This document shows positions 33,967-43,111 of a stretch of 64,000 bases of DNA, one piece after another. The notes below the pieces were generated by a model. The model was not told where the DNA came from, ran no database searches, and saw nothing but the letters and a program-made list of their open reading frames with translations. A program made the translations under genes and the position numbers. Every line of letters starts with the position of its first letter. Position 1 is the first letter of the stretch. The DNA is from Mesorhizobium sp. AR07 (GTDB lineage Bacteria; Pseudomonadota; Alphaproteobacteria; Rhizobiales; Rhizobiaceae), in assembly GCF_024746815.1 (NCBI RefSeq), contig NZ_CP080525.1:3776501-3840500 (forward strand), in the 5' to 3' direction.

Positions 33967-34527
33967 GTGCTGGAACATGCTGCGGTGTTGAGCGAAAAGG
34001 CCCAGGCCGAGCGCTTCAGCGAGGTGGTGCTGCCCCATCTCGGCGACGCGCTTGCGCTCGCCCGCTGGCTGACCGGCAACGCCGCCGATGCCGAGGATGT
34101 CGTGCAGGATGCCTGCCTGAAGGCGCATGCCGGCATCGCCGGCTATGCCGGCGGCAATGCCCGCGCCTGGCTGCTGACCATCGTGCGCAACACCGCCTAC
34201 ACCTGGATGTCGCGCAACCGGCCGCGCGCCGTGCTCGCCGTCGGCGACCTCGGCGATCTCGACGAGATGGCGGCGGCGCATGGCACCAGCCTGCCAGCCG
34301 AAGACGGCCCGGAGGCAAGCCTGATCGCCAAGACCGATACGGCGGCGCTGGAGGCGGCGATATCAGCGCTGCCGCAGCCGTTTCGCGAGACGCTGGTGCT
34401 GCGCGACATCAATGGGCTCAGCTACCGCGAGATAGCGGCCATGCTCGGCGTACCGATGGGCACGGTGATGTCGCGGCTGGCGCGGGCGCGGAACCTGCTT
34501 ATGTCTGAACTTGGGAGTGCGCCATGA
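33967..34527 (+). CDS. ECF-family RNA polymerase sigma factor
   Basis: About 186 residues. Region 2 is LGDALALARWLTGNAADAEDVVQDACLKAHAGIAGYAGGNARAWLLTIVRNTAYTW and region 4 is ALPQPFRETLVLRDINGLSYREIAAMLGVPMGTVMSRLARAR. The start is not certain: GTG codons at 33967 and 33985 and a TTG at 33988 are all in frame after the cupredoxin stop, with weak ribosome sites. Stop overlaps the anti-sigma start by ATGA, so the two are coupled. It probably drives the operon itself. Confidence 0.9.
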   Translation: MLEHAAVLSEKAQAERFSEVVLPHLGDALALARWLTGNAADAEDVVQDACLKAHAGIAGYAGGNARAWLLTIVRNTAYTWMSRNRPRAVLAVGDLGDLDEMAAAHGTSLPAEDGPEASLIAKTDTAALEAAISALPQPFRETLVLRDINGLSYREIAAMLGVPMGTVMSRLARARNLLMSELGSAP

Positions 34528-35420
34528 GCGACGACGGACTGCCCAATGACGCGGAAGGGATCAAGCTGATGATCCACGCTTTGATCGACGGCGAACTCGA
34601 CGCGGCAGCGGCGCTGGCACTGGAGCGGCGCATCGCCGCCGACCCGCGGCTGGCCGCCGAACACGCGCGCATCCTCGCCTTGCAGGGCGCGGTCAGCCGC
34701 TTGCCGCGCCCCGATGTCAGCGACGCCTTTCGGGCGCGCATCGCGGCGCTCGGCATGACAGGTACGTCACAACAGGCGCAAGACGAGGCGCCGCAGCCGG
34801 GCACGCCGTCGGCGCAGCCGGGATTGAGTGCACCGATCGGGGGAGGCCAGAGGCGTAACGCCGGGACACGCCTATCGCAGCGGGTCCTGCCAAGGGCACG
34901 CCGCTTCGGCTCGTTCGACTGGCGTGCTCTTGCCGCGTCGATCGTGGTCAGCGCGGTGCTGGCCAGCGGGGCGACGCAATGGGTGATGGTCAACAGCGCA
35001 TCCGACAGCTTTGCCGCGGCGGTCGCCAGCGGCCATCGCCGCAGCCTGCTTGCGGCGAGCCCGATCGACATCGTCTCGTCCGACCGCCACACGGTCAAGC
35101 CATGGCTCGATGCCCGGATCGGCGTGTCGCCGCCGGCGCCGGACCTGGCGCAGGACGGCTACGCGCTGATCGGCGGCCGGGTCGAGGTGATCGCCGACCG
35201 GCCGGTGCCGGCGTTGGTCTACCGCCACCGCGAGCACCTGATCACGCTGGTCGCCGAGCCGCGGCAGGGCGGTGGCACTGTCGCGCCCGAAGATCTCTCG
35301 TCGGGCGGCTTCTCGCTGGTGCACTGGAGCGACGGCGCCTTCTCCTACTGGGCGATCTCCGACATGGAGCGGCCCGAACTCGACGACTTTGTCGCCCGCT
35401 TCCGCAAGGCGGCGGTGTAA
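34524..35420 (+). CDS. Membrane anti-sigma factor
   Basis: 298 residues. N-terminal cytoplasmic part LIDGELDAAAALALERRIAADPRLAAEHARI resembles the anti-sigma fold without a zinc HxxxC motif. One membrane segment near residues 135-155 (ALAASIVVSAVLASGATQWVM) is followed by a periplasmic domain of about 140 residues that contains LVYRHREHLITLVAEP. It would hold the upstream sigma at the membrane until a periplasmic signal arrives. Start coupled to the sigma gene. Confidence 0.85.
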   Translation: MSDDGLPNDAEGIKLMIHALIDGELDAAAALALERRIAADPRLAAEHARILALQGAVSRLPRPDVSDAFRARIAALGMTGTSQQAQDEAPQPGTPSAQPGLSAPIGGGQRRNAGTRLSQRVLPRARRFGSFDWRALAASIVVSAVLASGATQWVMVNSASDSFAAAVASGHRRSLLAASPIDIVSSDRHTVKPWLDARIGVSPPAPDLAQDGYALIGGRVEVIADRPVPALVYRHREHLITLVAEPRQGGGTVAPEDLSSGGFSLVHWSDGAFSYWAISDMERPELDDFVARFRKAAV

Positions 35421-35468
35421 TGCGTGTCGACCAAAAGTGGCCCCGGTTTTGGGGGAACGACATGCATA
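35421..35468. repeat. Interspersed palindromic repeat, copy 3
   Basis: TGCGTGTCGACCAAAAGTGG then CCCCGGTTTTGGGGGAACGACATGCATA. A diverged copy of the element at 1414 and 1474, again directly after a stop codon. Confidence 0.65.
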
Positions 35469-35769
35469 AAAAGCGCGTCGCCTGAATCCGTGCAAACGCG
35501 AAGCGCTTTAGGCTGATTTCCGCCTTGTCAGACGACGGCGATTCGATGCCCCCGAGGACTTGGGTTCGGGCTGTCGCCTTTGGGCAAGAGCCATCTTGTC
35601 GGCAAGAAGCGGCGCGCGCGGGCAAGCAAGCCCCAGGCGGACACCAATTCCATCCGCGTTATCCATCTGTCGCAGAAAAAGCAGAAGAAGGACTGCTGAT
35701 GATCTACAGTCGTTTAAATCAAACGGCAGTAGGAGGGAATGACGGACATGCCTGCATTAGGACGAGCGA
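35469..35769. other. Leader region of the broken porin gene
   Basis: About 300 bases without a convincing gene. The ATG at 35770 has AGGACGAGCGA just upstream, and GTAGGAGGG at 35730-35738 would suit a start further up, but nothing coding was seen. Confidence 0.4.
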
Positions 35770-37371
35770 ATGCAACGGGATAGACTTTGGCCTGTCGCGA
35801 TCGTCTGTTTCTCCGGTGTTCTCTGCGTCCCTGGCGTCGCATTGGCTGATGACCCCATGCTGTTGCTCGACAGCAATGGGCTTGTGATCAGGGCACATCT
35901 TCAGGCAGGCCTGAATGTCGTGGCTGAACACAATCTGTTCTGGAACTATGCCGACACGTTCGCACCATCCGCCGGTTTCAATGCGAACACGACCTGGCTC
36001 GAAGGCTAAGTCAAACCCGGCCTGAGTTTCTCCAAGGAGCTCACCTCGGTCGTGTCGGCATACGGCATGATCTCGCTGGTGGCGTCAGGCACGGTTGGCA
36101 TCGACGCCTATGACACCGGCAATACTGGTCGCATAACCCTCGAGGAGGGTTATCTCGGCCTGCGCTCCACCAACCAGGAAGGACCTACATTCGACATTTC
36201 GGTCGGACCGCGCGAATTCAAGGCGGGCACCGGCATGCTGCTCGCCAATGGCGGTTCCAGCGGCTTCGATCGCGGCGCGCTCAAGCTCGGACCACGCAAG
36301 GCTTGGGAACAGGCCGCGATCGGGCGGTTTGGCGTCGACGGCTTTACTGGTACTGCCTTCTATCTTGACGCCAATGAGCTGTCCGACACCGACAGCAACA
36401 CCAGGATCGCCGGCACCGACCTTCGCTATGACGCGGGGCCGGAGAACTTTGCCGGCGCAACATTCGGCCACGTGCTGGACTCCGACGCCCCCTATCCAAA
36501 AGCCGCGCCTAACGGCATCGGTGCGCCGAGCATCCTGCCCGGCGGGCGCAACGGCCTGAATTTCGTCAACCTCTATGGCGTCAGCCCTTCGCAAGGGAGC
36601 TTCGAGAACTTCTTTGTTGGCGGCGATTTCGCCTATGAATGGAATAACCGCATCGACATGGCGGCGTGGGCCGGTCGAGCCCAGGTCGGCTACACCTTCG
36701 CCGAATATTCATGGGCGCCGACCATCTCTTATTCGTACCAGACTTTTTCAGGTGACAATCCATCGACCTCGAAGCTCGAACGCTTCGATCCGCTCTTCTA
36801 CGAGGGCAGCCCGAGTTCCTGGTCGACCGGATCGAAATCGTCGATGCTCTTCATCAACACCAACGTCAACGCCCACCAGATCAGCCTGCGCGTGACGCCG
36901 ACAGACCGTGACACCTTCACCCTTCGCTACGCCTATATCAACGCCAACGAGCTGCGCAGTCCGCTCCAGTTCGGCCAAGCGACGCGTGTCGACTCTTCGG
37001 AAGGCGTGCCGAACGCGATCACCGGCGCCACGGCCAGGCATCTCGCGGACGACATCTTCCTCGAATACAACCGTGTCTTGACCCCCAATATCTATCTTAC
37101 CGCCGGCTTCAGTGTTTCCTTTCCCGGGCCCGGAGCGGCCTCGCTCGTCAACGGCAATCTGCCAGTCTGGACAGGAGGTTTCGTCAATGTCGTCGCCAAT
37201 TATGGATGCCAGGAGGAAATCCCGTTTTGCCGCCGCACTGTTCTTCACCGCGGCGCTTGGCGCGGCGGTCGTGCCGACGATTTCTCATGCCAAGGAGACA
37301 ACCTCCATTTCAGCCGAAGCGTCCGATCCCGGCAAACTCGGATGGATGGTCGGTTCGCCTCCGCCCGATGA
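35770..37371 (+). pseudogene. Alginate-export-type outer membrane porin with in-frame stop
   Basis: A signal peptide and N-terminus (residues 1-79, to 36006) and the rest of the barrel (from 36010) are in the same frame but split by TAA at 36007-36009. The context LEG-stop-VKPGLSF suggests a Tyr codon turned into TAA. The remainder has clear porin features, such as LERFDPLFYEG, DRDTFTLRYAYINANELRSP and the final strand VWTGGFVNVVANY. The frame then runs on past the expected end into the next gene because no stop follows. Homologues of this alginate-export family form outer-membrane channels. Unless read-through occurs, only a short peptide is made. Confidence 0.8.
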
Positions 37372-38529
37372 CAAGATCATCCGTTTTTCCGACCCCGACT
37401 ATTTCAGCTTCCCCAAGCTGCGCTGGACCGCCTGCCACTTCCGCCAGCTGATGCCGACGGTCGGTGTCAGCCGCGGCATCGGTGCGCCTGTGCCCCTCGA
37501 ACGCAGGATCGACCCGACGATCGACACGATCGAATTCACCCCGTTGGGCGGCGACAAGCCGATGAGTTGGGAGGAGTCGCTGGCGGCCAACTACACCGAC
37601 GGCATCGTCGTGCTGCATGACGGCATCGTGGTCTATGAACGCTACTCTGGCTGCCTGAACGAGACCGGCCAGCACGGGGCGATGTCGGTGACGAAGTCCC
37701 TCACCGGGCTTCTGGGCGAGATGCTGGTGGCCGAGGGCAAACTGGATCCGGGCGCCAAGGTCGGCACCGTCGTGCCGGAGCTTGCCGGGAGCGCCTTCGG
37801 CGACGCGACCGTTCGGCAGGTTCTGGATATGACAACCGGTCTTCACTACAGCGAGGACTATGCCGATCCCGATGCCGATGTCTGGGTCTATTCGGCGGCG
37901 GGCAATCCGCTGCCGAAGCCGGCAGACTATACCGGTCCGCGCAGCTATTTCGAATACCTCCAGACCGTGCGCAAGGAAGGCGAGCACGGCAGCGCCTTCG
38001 GCTACAAGACCATCAACACCGATGCGCTGGGCTGGATCATTGCCCGCGTCACCGGCAAATCCGTCGCCGACCTGTTGTCGGAGCGGATCTGGAGCAAGAT
38101 GGGCGCCGAACAGGACGGCTACTATACTGTCGATTCCATCGGCACGCCCTTCGCCGGCGGCGGCCTCAATGCCGGCCTGACATGGCGCGGATCGGGCAAT
38201 TGCTCCTCGACGACGGCGTGATCGACGGCCGGCGTCTCGTGCCGGAAGCGGCGATTGCCGACATCCGCGCCGGCGGCGACAAGGCCGCCTTCGCAAAGGC
38301 GGGATATTCCCTGCTGAAAGGCTGGAGCTACCGTGGAATGTGGTGGATCTCCAACAACGACCATGGCGCGTTCATGGCCCGCGGCGTCCACGGACAAGCC
38401 ATCTATGTCGATCCGAAGGCTCGCATGGTCATCGCGCGCTTTGCCTCCAACCCGGTCGCCGGCAATGCCGCGAACGATCCGACATCGCTGCCCGCCTACG
38501 AAGCTCTCGCCAGACATCTCATAAAATAA
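37187..38529 (+). pseudogene. Serine hydrolase (class C beta-lactamase/6-aminohexanoate-dimer hydrolase-like) with frameshift
   Basis: An ideal AGGAGG lies 8 bases before the ATG at 37187. A signal peptide (FAAALFFTAALGAAVVPTISHA) is followed by the SxxK motif in AMSVTKSLTGLL and the YxN-like region. The frame holds to GGGLNAGL near 38178, then the protein continues in another frame as DMARIGQLLLDDGVIDGRRLVPE and ends NDPTSLPAYEALARHLIK at 38529. About 4 bases (as in CGCG) seem missing at the junction. The last third, needed for the fold, is lost from the first frame. It partly overlaps the broken porin gene. Confidence 0.8.
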
Positions 38530-38678
38530 CTGCCGGCCGCGACATCGGCCGCGCGGCACGCTCATATCCTGCAACTGGGCCACGGCCCAGCGGCAACCGA
38601 AACAACAACTCCCCCCGCATCCTTGCCGTGGCAGCCAAATTCCGCTAAGGCGCGCCTTTGTCGCCGGGGAGCAGGAAC

Positions 38679-39176
38679 TTGGACGATCAACGCGCCGACG
38701 TCGCCGTCATCATGGGCAGCCAGTCCGACTGGGCAACCATGCGCCACGCCGCCGAAACGCTGGAGGCACTGGGCATCCCGCACAAGCGCCTGATCGTCTC
38801 GGCGCATCGCACACCCGACCGGCTCTATGATTTCGCCAAGGGCGCCAAGGCTGCCGGCTACAAGGTGATCATCGCCGGCGCCGGCGGTGCCGCGCACCTG
38901 CCCGGCATGACGGCGGCGCTGACGCCGCTGCCGGTGTTCGGCGTGCCGGTGGAATCGAAGGCGCTCTCCGGGCAGGATTCGCTGCTGTCCATCGTGCAGA
39001 TGCCGGCCGGCATCCCCGTCGGAACGCTGGCCATCGGCAAGGCTGGCGCCGCCAATGCAGCCCTTCTGGCTGCCGCCGTGCTGGCGCTCTACGACGACAA
39101 GCTTGCCGCGCGGCTGGATGCCTGGCGCGCCGCGCAGACCGCCAAGGTGGCGACCGAACCCACGGATACACCGTGA
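38679..39176 (+). CDS. purE: N5-carboxyaminoimidazole ribonucleotide mutase
   Basis: 165 residues. GSQSDWATM and SAHRTPDRL are the PurE active-site motifs, with the conserved GAGGAAHLPGM. It converts N5-CAIR to CAIR in purine synthesis. The TTG at 38679 is preferred over TTG 38658 because GGGGAGCAGGA stands at the right distance; this gives the usual family length. Overlaps purK by four bases. Confidence 0.93.
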   Translation: MDDQRADVAVIMGSQSDWATMRHAAETLEALGIPHKRLIVSAHRTPDRLYDFAKGAKAAGYKVIIAGAGGAAHLPGMTAALTPLPVFGVPVESKALSGQDSLLSIVQMPAGIPVGTLAIGKAGAANAALLAAAVLALYDDKLAARLDAWRAAQTAKVATEPTDTP

Positions 39177-40249
39177 GCCTGCCCGCCGGATCGACCATTG
39201 GCATCATTGGCGGCGGCCAGCTCGGCCGCATGCTGGCGATGGCCGCGGCCCGCCTCGGCTACCGCACGGTCGTGCTGGAGCCGCAAGCGGATTGCCCGGC
39301 GGCACAGGTCGCCAACCGACAGATAACAGCCGCCTATGACGACCCGGCCGCTCTTGTCGAGCTGGCAGCGTCGAGTTCCGTCGTCACCTACGAGTTCGAG
39401 AACGTGCCGGTCGCGGCGGCAACCGCGCTTGCCGCCAAGGTTCCGGTCCATCCGCCGGCGCGTGCGCTTGACGTGGCGCAGGACCGGGTGGGCGAAAAAA
39501 CATTCCTCAATGGCATCGGCATTGCCACAGCGGATTTCCGCCCGGTCGACAATGACGACCAGCTGACGGCGGCGCTGAAGGCATTCGGCGGCAGCGGCAT
39601 ATTGAAGACGCGGCGCATGGGCTATGACGGCAAGGGCCAGCGCGTCTTCCGCAACATGGAAGCGGGCGGCTTTGCCGGCGCCTGCGAAGCGATGGGCAAT
39701 GTACCGCTGATCCTGGAAAGCTTCGTGCCGTTCGAGCGCGAGATTTCTGTGATCGCGGCACGAGGGCTGGACGGCACTGTTGCCGCCTACGATCCGGCCG
39801 AGAATGTCCACCGCAACGGCATTCTGCACACATCGACCTTGCCGGCCGCCATTATGCCCGAAACGGCGGAAGCGGCGCGGGCAGCCGCATCGAAGATACT
39901 TGCGGCGCTCGACTATGTCGGCGTCATCGGCGTCGAGTTCTTCGTGCTGGCCGATGGCTCCCTGCTGGCCAACGAGATCGCGCCGCGCGTCCACAATTCC
40001 GGCCATTGGACGGAAGCCGCCTGCATCGTTTCGCAGTTCGAACAGCACATCCGCGCCGTCGCCGGCCTGCCGCTGGGAGACCCTAATCGTCACTCCAACT
40101 GCGTGATGGAGAACCTGATCGGCGACGATGTGCTGCGCGTTCCAGCCTTGCTCGCCGAGCCCGATCTGATGCTGCATCTCTACGGCAAGGCCGAGGCCCG
40201 CCTAGGCCGCAAGATGGGCCACTTTACCCGGGTCAACCGTCGCGCCTGA
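39173..40249 (+). CDS. purK: N5-carboxyaminoimidazole ribonucleotide synthetase
   Basis: 358 residues, start GTG at 39173. ATP-grasp enzyme: N-terminal IGIIGGGQLGRMLAMAA, VTYEFENVP, and the metal/ATP residues in NEIAPRVHNSGHWTEAA. It makes N5-CAIR from AIR, bicarbonate and ATP and passes it to PurE, which it is translationally coupled to. The C-terminus ends HLYGKAEARLGRKMGHF, as usual. Confidence 0.94.
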   Translation: MSLPAGSTIGIIGGGQLGRMLAMAAARLGYRTVVLEPQADCPAAQVANRQITAAYDDPAALVELAASSSVVTYEFENVPVAAATALAAKVPVHPPARALDVAQDRVGEKTFLNGIGIATADFRPVDNDDQLTAALKAFGGSGILKTRRMGYDGKGQRVFRNMEAGGFAGACEAMGNVPLILESFVPFEREISVIAARGLDGTVAAYDPAENVHRNGILHTSTLPAAIMPETAEAARAAASKILAALDYVGVIGVEFFVLADGSLLANEIAPRVHNSGHWTEAACIVSQFEQHIRAVAGLPLGDPNRHSNCVMENLIGDDVLRVPALLAEPDLMLHLYGKAEARLGRKMGHFTRVNRRA

Positions 40250-40263
40250 GTGCGGAACGCGGT

Positions 40264-40680
40264 CTACTGGACGTCGCCCTCGTCGCCCGGACTGGCGCAG
40301 CTCGCATCGCCTTCCTGGCAATTGGCCGCCGCCGCGAGTTGCCTGATGCGATCATTGGTCAGCCTGGTCAGGCATTGCGAAACCTCCATCGCGTGGATCG
40401 AGCCGCCGCTGCTGGCTGCGGTGGAGTGGGTGCATTCGGCGTCGCGGAAGGCGATCCAGGCGCGTTGCGCCGCCTGCAGCAATCTCTTGTCATCGGCATC
40501 ATCGGAGTTGATGAGGTCCTGATAGGCCGTGTTGAGCCTGTCGTCGGCGGCCTGGTAATCCTCGCCGGCGCAGATGTTCATCATCTGCTGGCTGTCGTCG
40601 TTGCGGTCGCACTCCTGCGCGCGGGCAGCCGAGGCTCCCGCCAGCAAGACAAGGCAGGCGGACAGGAAAATTAGGCGCAT
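40264..40680 (-). CDS. LprI-like lysozyme-inhibitor domain protein
   Basis: 138 residues. Signal peptide MRLIFLSACLVLLAGASAARA, then ECDRNDDSQQMMNICAGEDYQAADDRLNTAYQDL and the RLLQAAQRAWIAFRDAECTHST core typical of the LprI/DUF1311 domain with its cysteine pair. Secreted; the family includes lysozyme inhibitors, but the role here is not shown. The ATG at 40680 has GGGGAT about 6 bases upstream. Confidence 0.85.
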   Translation of the reverse strand: MRLIFLSACLVLLAGASAARAQECDRNDDSQQMMNICAGEDYQAADDRLNTAYQDLINSDDADDKRLLQAAQRAWIAFRDAECTHSTAASSGGSIHAMEVSQCLTRLTNDRIRQLAAAANCQEGDASCASPGDEGDVQ

Positions 40681-40843
40681 GGTCATCCCCAAATCAGTTC
40701 GCAAAGACCTTATCATCCCAGCCGGCCAAAGGCCGCGCAATGCCGCCAGGCCGACATGGCGGATATTTGATGATATGGAGAGGTGGAGCACGCTTGCGGT
40801 TGACAGGGACGAGGCTCCTCGTTTATGAGCCACCCACAGTTCA

Positions 40844-40867
40844 AAGGCGCGTCTTCTGGCGCGCCTT
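40844..40867. promoter_or_regulatory. Hairpin in the rpmJ leader
   Basis: AAGGCGCG and CGCGCCTT flank TCTTCTGG; AAAATTT follows. It lies 43 bases before the rpmJ start. Could be a leader structure or a terminator-like element. Confidence 0.4.
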
Positions 40868-40909
40868 AAAATTTCGACCCGGACCGGGTCCACACCGACA
40901 GGCAAGACC

Positions 40910-41035
40910 ATGAAGATCAAGAATTCGCTCAAGGCGCTCAAGGCGCGTCACCGCGACAACCAGTTGGTTCGCCGCAAGGGCCGCGTCTACATCATCAACA
41001 AGACCGCCCCGCGCTACAAGGCACGCCAGGGCTGA
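40910..41035 (+). CDS. rpmJ: 50S ribosomal protein L36 (zinc-free form)
   Basis: 41 residues: starts MKIKNSLKALKARHRDNQLV and ends NKTAPRYKARQG. This is the alphaproteobacterial L36 type that lacks the Cys4-type zinc ligands of the standard protein. It is too short for many gene finders. Binds 23S rRNA in the large subunit. The start ATG follows GGCAAGACC rather than a strong ribosome site. Confidence 0.95.
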   Translation: MKIKNSLKALKARHRDNQLVRRKGRVYIINKTAPRYKARQG

Positions 41036-41147
41036 GTTTCGGCCGGAGGCGTGTTGCCTCCGCCCAATTGATGCTTGTCGCCGGCCTGCCGGCCCCTTCA
41101 CGCCAAATTCAGTTTGACGTTCCGCAGACCGGGACTAGAGTCCCGCG

Positions 41148-41753
41148 ATGCGGATTCTCTTTGCATTTTTGACAAGTCTGCTTCTTTCCGGCACGATTTC
41201 CTTGCCGGCTCGGGGGGATGACGCTGTCGCGCCACCCGCCGCTGCGGATACACCGCCGGTGGCAACGACGAAGCAGGCCCGTCTCGACCAGCTGTTCAGC
41301 GACCTGAAGCGCGAGCGCAACGAAAAGGCCGCCGAACGCATAGCCGGCAACATCTGGAACGAGTGGCTCCAGTCCGGCAGCGCCTCGATCGACCTGATGA
41401 TGCTGTGGTCGCAAAGGGCTATCGAAGGCCAGAAATTCGCCGTCGCGCTCGACTTCCTCGACCAGGTCGTGACCTTGCAGCCGACCTATGCCGAAGGCTG
41501 GAACCGGCGCGCCACCGTGCATTTCATGATGAAGAACTACGGCAAGTCGATGTCCGACATCGACCACACGCTGCAGCTCGAGCCGCGCCATTTCGGCGCG
41601 CTGTCCGGCCTGGCGCAGATCATGGCCCTAACCGGCCACAAGCAATCGGCGCTCGAAGCCTGGCAGAAGGTGCTGGCCATCTATCCGATGATGCGCAGCG
41701 CCCAGGACCAGGTCGCCACGATTTCCGAAGAGCTCGCCGGCGAGGGCATTTGA
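41148..41753 (+). CDS. Exported TPR-repeat protein
   Basis: 201 residues. Signal peptide MRILFAFLTSLLLSGTISLPA. The rest is TPR-like helices, for example QKFAVALDFLDQVVTLQPTYAEGWNRRATVHFMMKNYGKSMSDIDHTLQLEPRHFGALSGLAQIMALTGHKQSALEAWQKVLAIYP, which contains at least two canonical repeats. It is a periplasmic scaffold of unknown partners, conserved in Rhizobiales. It is followed by a G-tract repeat. Confidence 0.85.
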   Translation: MRILFAFLTSLLLSGTISLPARGDDAVAPPAAADTPPVATTKQARLDQLFSDLKRERNEKAAERIAGNIWNEWLQSGSASIDLMMLWSQRAIEGQKFAVALDFLDQVVTLQPTYAEGWNRRATVHFMMKNYGKSMSDIDHTLQLEPRHFGALSGLAQIMALTGHKQSALEAWQKVLAIYPMMRSAQDQVATISEELAGEGI

Positions 41754-41762
41754 TGTCTTTAA

Positions 41763-41860
41763 GGGAGTAGGGGAATAGGGGGGTAGGGCAGTAGGGGGCA
41801 GTGTAAACTGCCCTGTGGAATAGATACCCCTACTCCCCTACTCCCCTACTCCCCTACTCC
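41763..41860. repeat. G-tract inverted repeat with tandem GGGGAGTA units
   Basis: The left arm has G-tracts (GGGAGTAGGGG, GGGGGG, GGG, GGGGG); the right arm is four CCCCTACT-type units in a row (41827-41860). The centre is GGGCAGT-GTAA-ACTGCCC (41796-41813). The two arms are imperfect reverse complements, and each strand carries at least four G-tracts on one side. Confidence 0.85.
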
Positions 41861-41894
41861 AGAACTAATTCCGCTCCGGCCCGTATCTCCCCGC

Positions 41895-42962
41895 ATGAAC
41901 CTGATCTATGCCCTGCTCGCCTTCCTGATGGCGCTCGTCTTAAGCCTTGTCGGTGTCACCCGCGTCGGCTCATGGCTGATCGAGCGGCGCAATCCGCCGA
42001 TCGGTGAATTCGCCGACATCAATGGCGCCCGCATCCATTATGTCCATGTGCCGGCACCTGCGAACGCCGATCTGCCGCCGATCGTCTTCATCCATGGCGC
42101 CAGCGCCAATCTCAGGGATCAGATGCTGCCGCTGCGGCCGCGGCTCGAAGGTCGCGCCGAAATGCTGTTCTTCGACCGGCCGGGTTTTGGCTGGTCGGGG
42201 CGCGGCCCCGGCAACAATGAAACCCCGTCGGCGCAAGCCAACACCATCGCCGCCCTGATGGACCGTCTCGGCATGAAAAAGGCGGTCATCGTCGGCCATT
42301 CCTTTGGCGGCGCTGTGACCACGGCCTTTGGTCGCGAGCATTCCGACAAGACGCTTGGGCTGGTCTTCCTGTCGCCGGCCAGCCACCCCTGGCCGGGCGG
42401 CGCGACCTCCTGGTACTATGATGCGACGACCATTCCGGTCCTCGGCTGGCTGTTTTCCGAGACGCTGACCTATCCGGCGGGAACGCTGCAGATGGCTGAC
42501 GCGACGACCTGCGTCTTCTCGCCCAACAAGGCGCCGGACAATTATCTCAGCATGGCCTCGATCCGGCTGGTGCTGCGGCCGTCGGCCTTTCGCGCCAACG
42601 CCACCGACGTCGCCGGGCTCTATCGCTATGCCCTTGGCGCCGCACCGCACTACAACGAGATCGAGGCGCCGACCGTGGTGATTTCGGGCGACCGTGACAA
42701 GGTGGTCTACGCGCATATCCACTCGGTCGGCCTGGTGCGCGACATTGCCGGCGCCGAACTCGTCTGGGTGCACAATCTCGGCCACAAGCCGGACTGGATC
42801 GCGCCCGACCTCGTCGTCGGCGCCATCGAGAAGGTCGCCGGCAAGGACATCGACCTGCAGGCACTGGCAAAGACCGTGGAGGCGCGCATCGCCGGCGACG
42901 CTTATGGCACCGACAGATGCGCCGACATCAAGGTGCCGCAGGCGGAGCTCGCGCCGACCTGA
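41895..42962 (+). CDS. Alpha/beta hydrolase with N-terminal membrane anchor
   Basis: 355 residues. An N-terminal segment LIYALLAFLMALVLSLVGVTRVGSWLI is a probable membrane anchor. Nucleophile elbow GHSFGGAV, oxyanion region FIHGASANLRDQ, acid in SGDRDKVVYAHI and the catalytic His in HNLGHKPDW. It is likely an esterase or lipase-like enzyme on the periplasmic or cytoplasmic face; substrate unknown. No cofactor. Isolated gene between two repeats. Confidence 0.85.
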   Translation: MNLIYALLAFLMALVLSLVGVTRVGSWLIERRNPPIGEFADINGARIHYVHVPAPANADLPPIVFIHGASANLRDQMLPLRPRLEGRAEMLFFDRPGFGWSGRGPGNNETPSAQANTIAALMDRLGMKKAVIVGHSFGGAVTTAFGREHSDKTLGLVFLSPASHPWPGGATSWYYDATTIPVLGWLFSETLTYPAGTLQMADATTCVFSPNKAPDNYLSMASIRLVLRPSAFRANATDVAGLYRYALGAAPHYNEIEAPTVVISGDRDKVVYAHIHSVGLVRDIAGAELVWVHNLGHKPDWIAPDLVVGAIEKVAGKDIDLQALAKTVEARIAGDAYGTDRCADIKVPQAELAPT

Positions 42963-42970
42963 TCACGCCT

Positions 42971-43055
42971 GGCGCAATTCCAGGAAAAGTGTGAAACGGT
43001 TTTCCCGGGAAAAGCGCGCAGCGCTTTCCCTTAGGGAATTGCGTCAAGATAAAGA
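42971..43055. repeat. Dispersed GCAATTCC...GAATTGC repeat, copy 3
   Basis: GGCGCAATTCCAGGAAAAGTGTGAAACGG then AAAGCGCGCAGCGCTTTCCCTTAGGGAATTGC. It is a compound of the 16571-type palindrome with an extra GTGTGAAACGGTTTTCCCGGGAAAAG half, and lies between convergent genes. Confidence 0.75.
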
Positions 43056-43111
43056 GGTGAGCGGTCCTGCGTTTCCGTGAAACGATGAACCGCTCTGGTG
43101 GTTCAGGCGAT

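Noticed and set aside
35770..36009. An independent 79-residue secreted peptide
   Set aside because: The frame resumes without a shift after the single TAA and continues as a porin barrel, so it is better read as a broken porin.
38182..38529. An independent 115-residue protein starting MARIGQLLLDDG
   Set aside because: The sequence is the normal C-terminal third of the serine hydrolase whose other part ends just upstream in another frame.
40844..40867. A clear rho-independent terminator in front of rpmJ
   Set aside because: The stem is followed by AAAATTT rather than a T-run on the plus strand and no plus-strand gene ends upstream of it; kept only as a leader hairpin.
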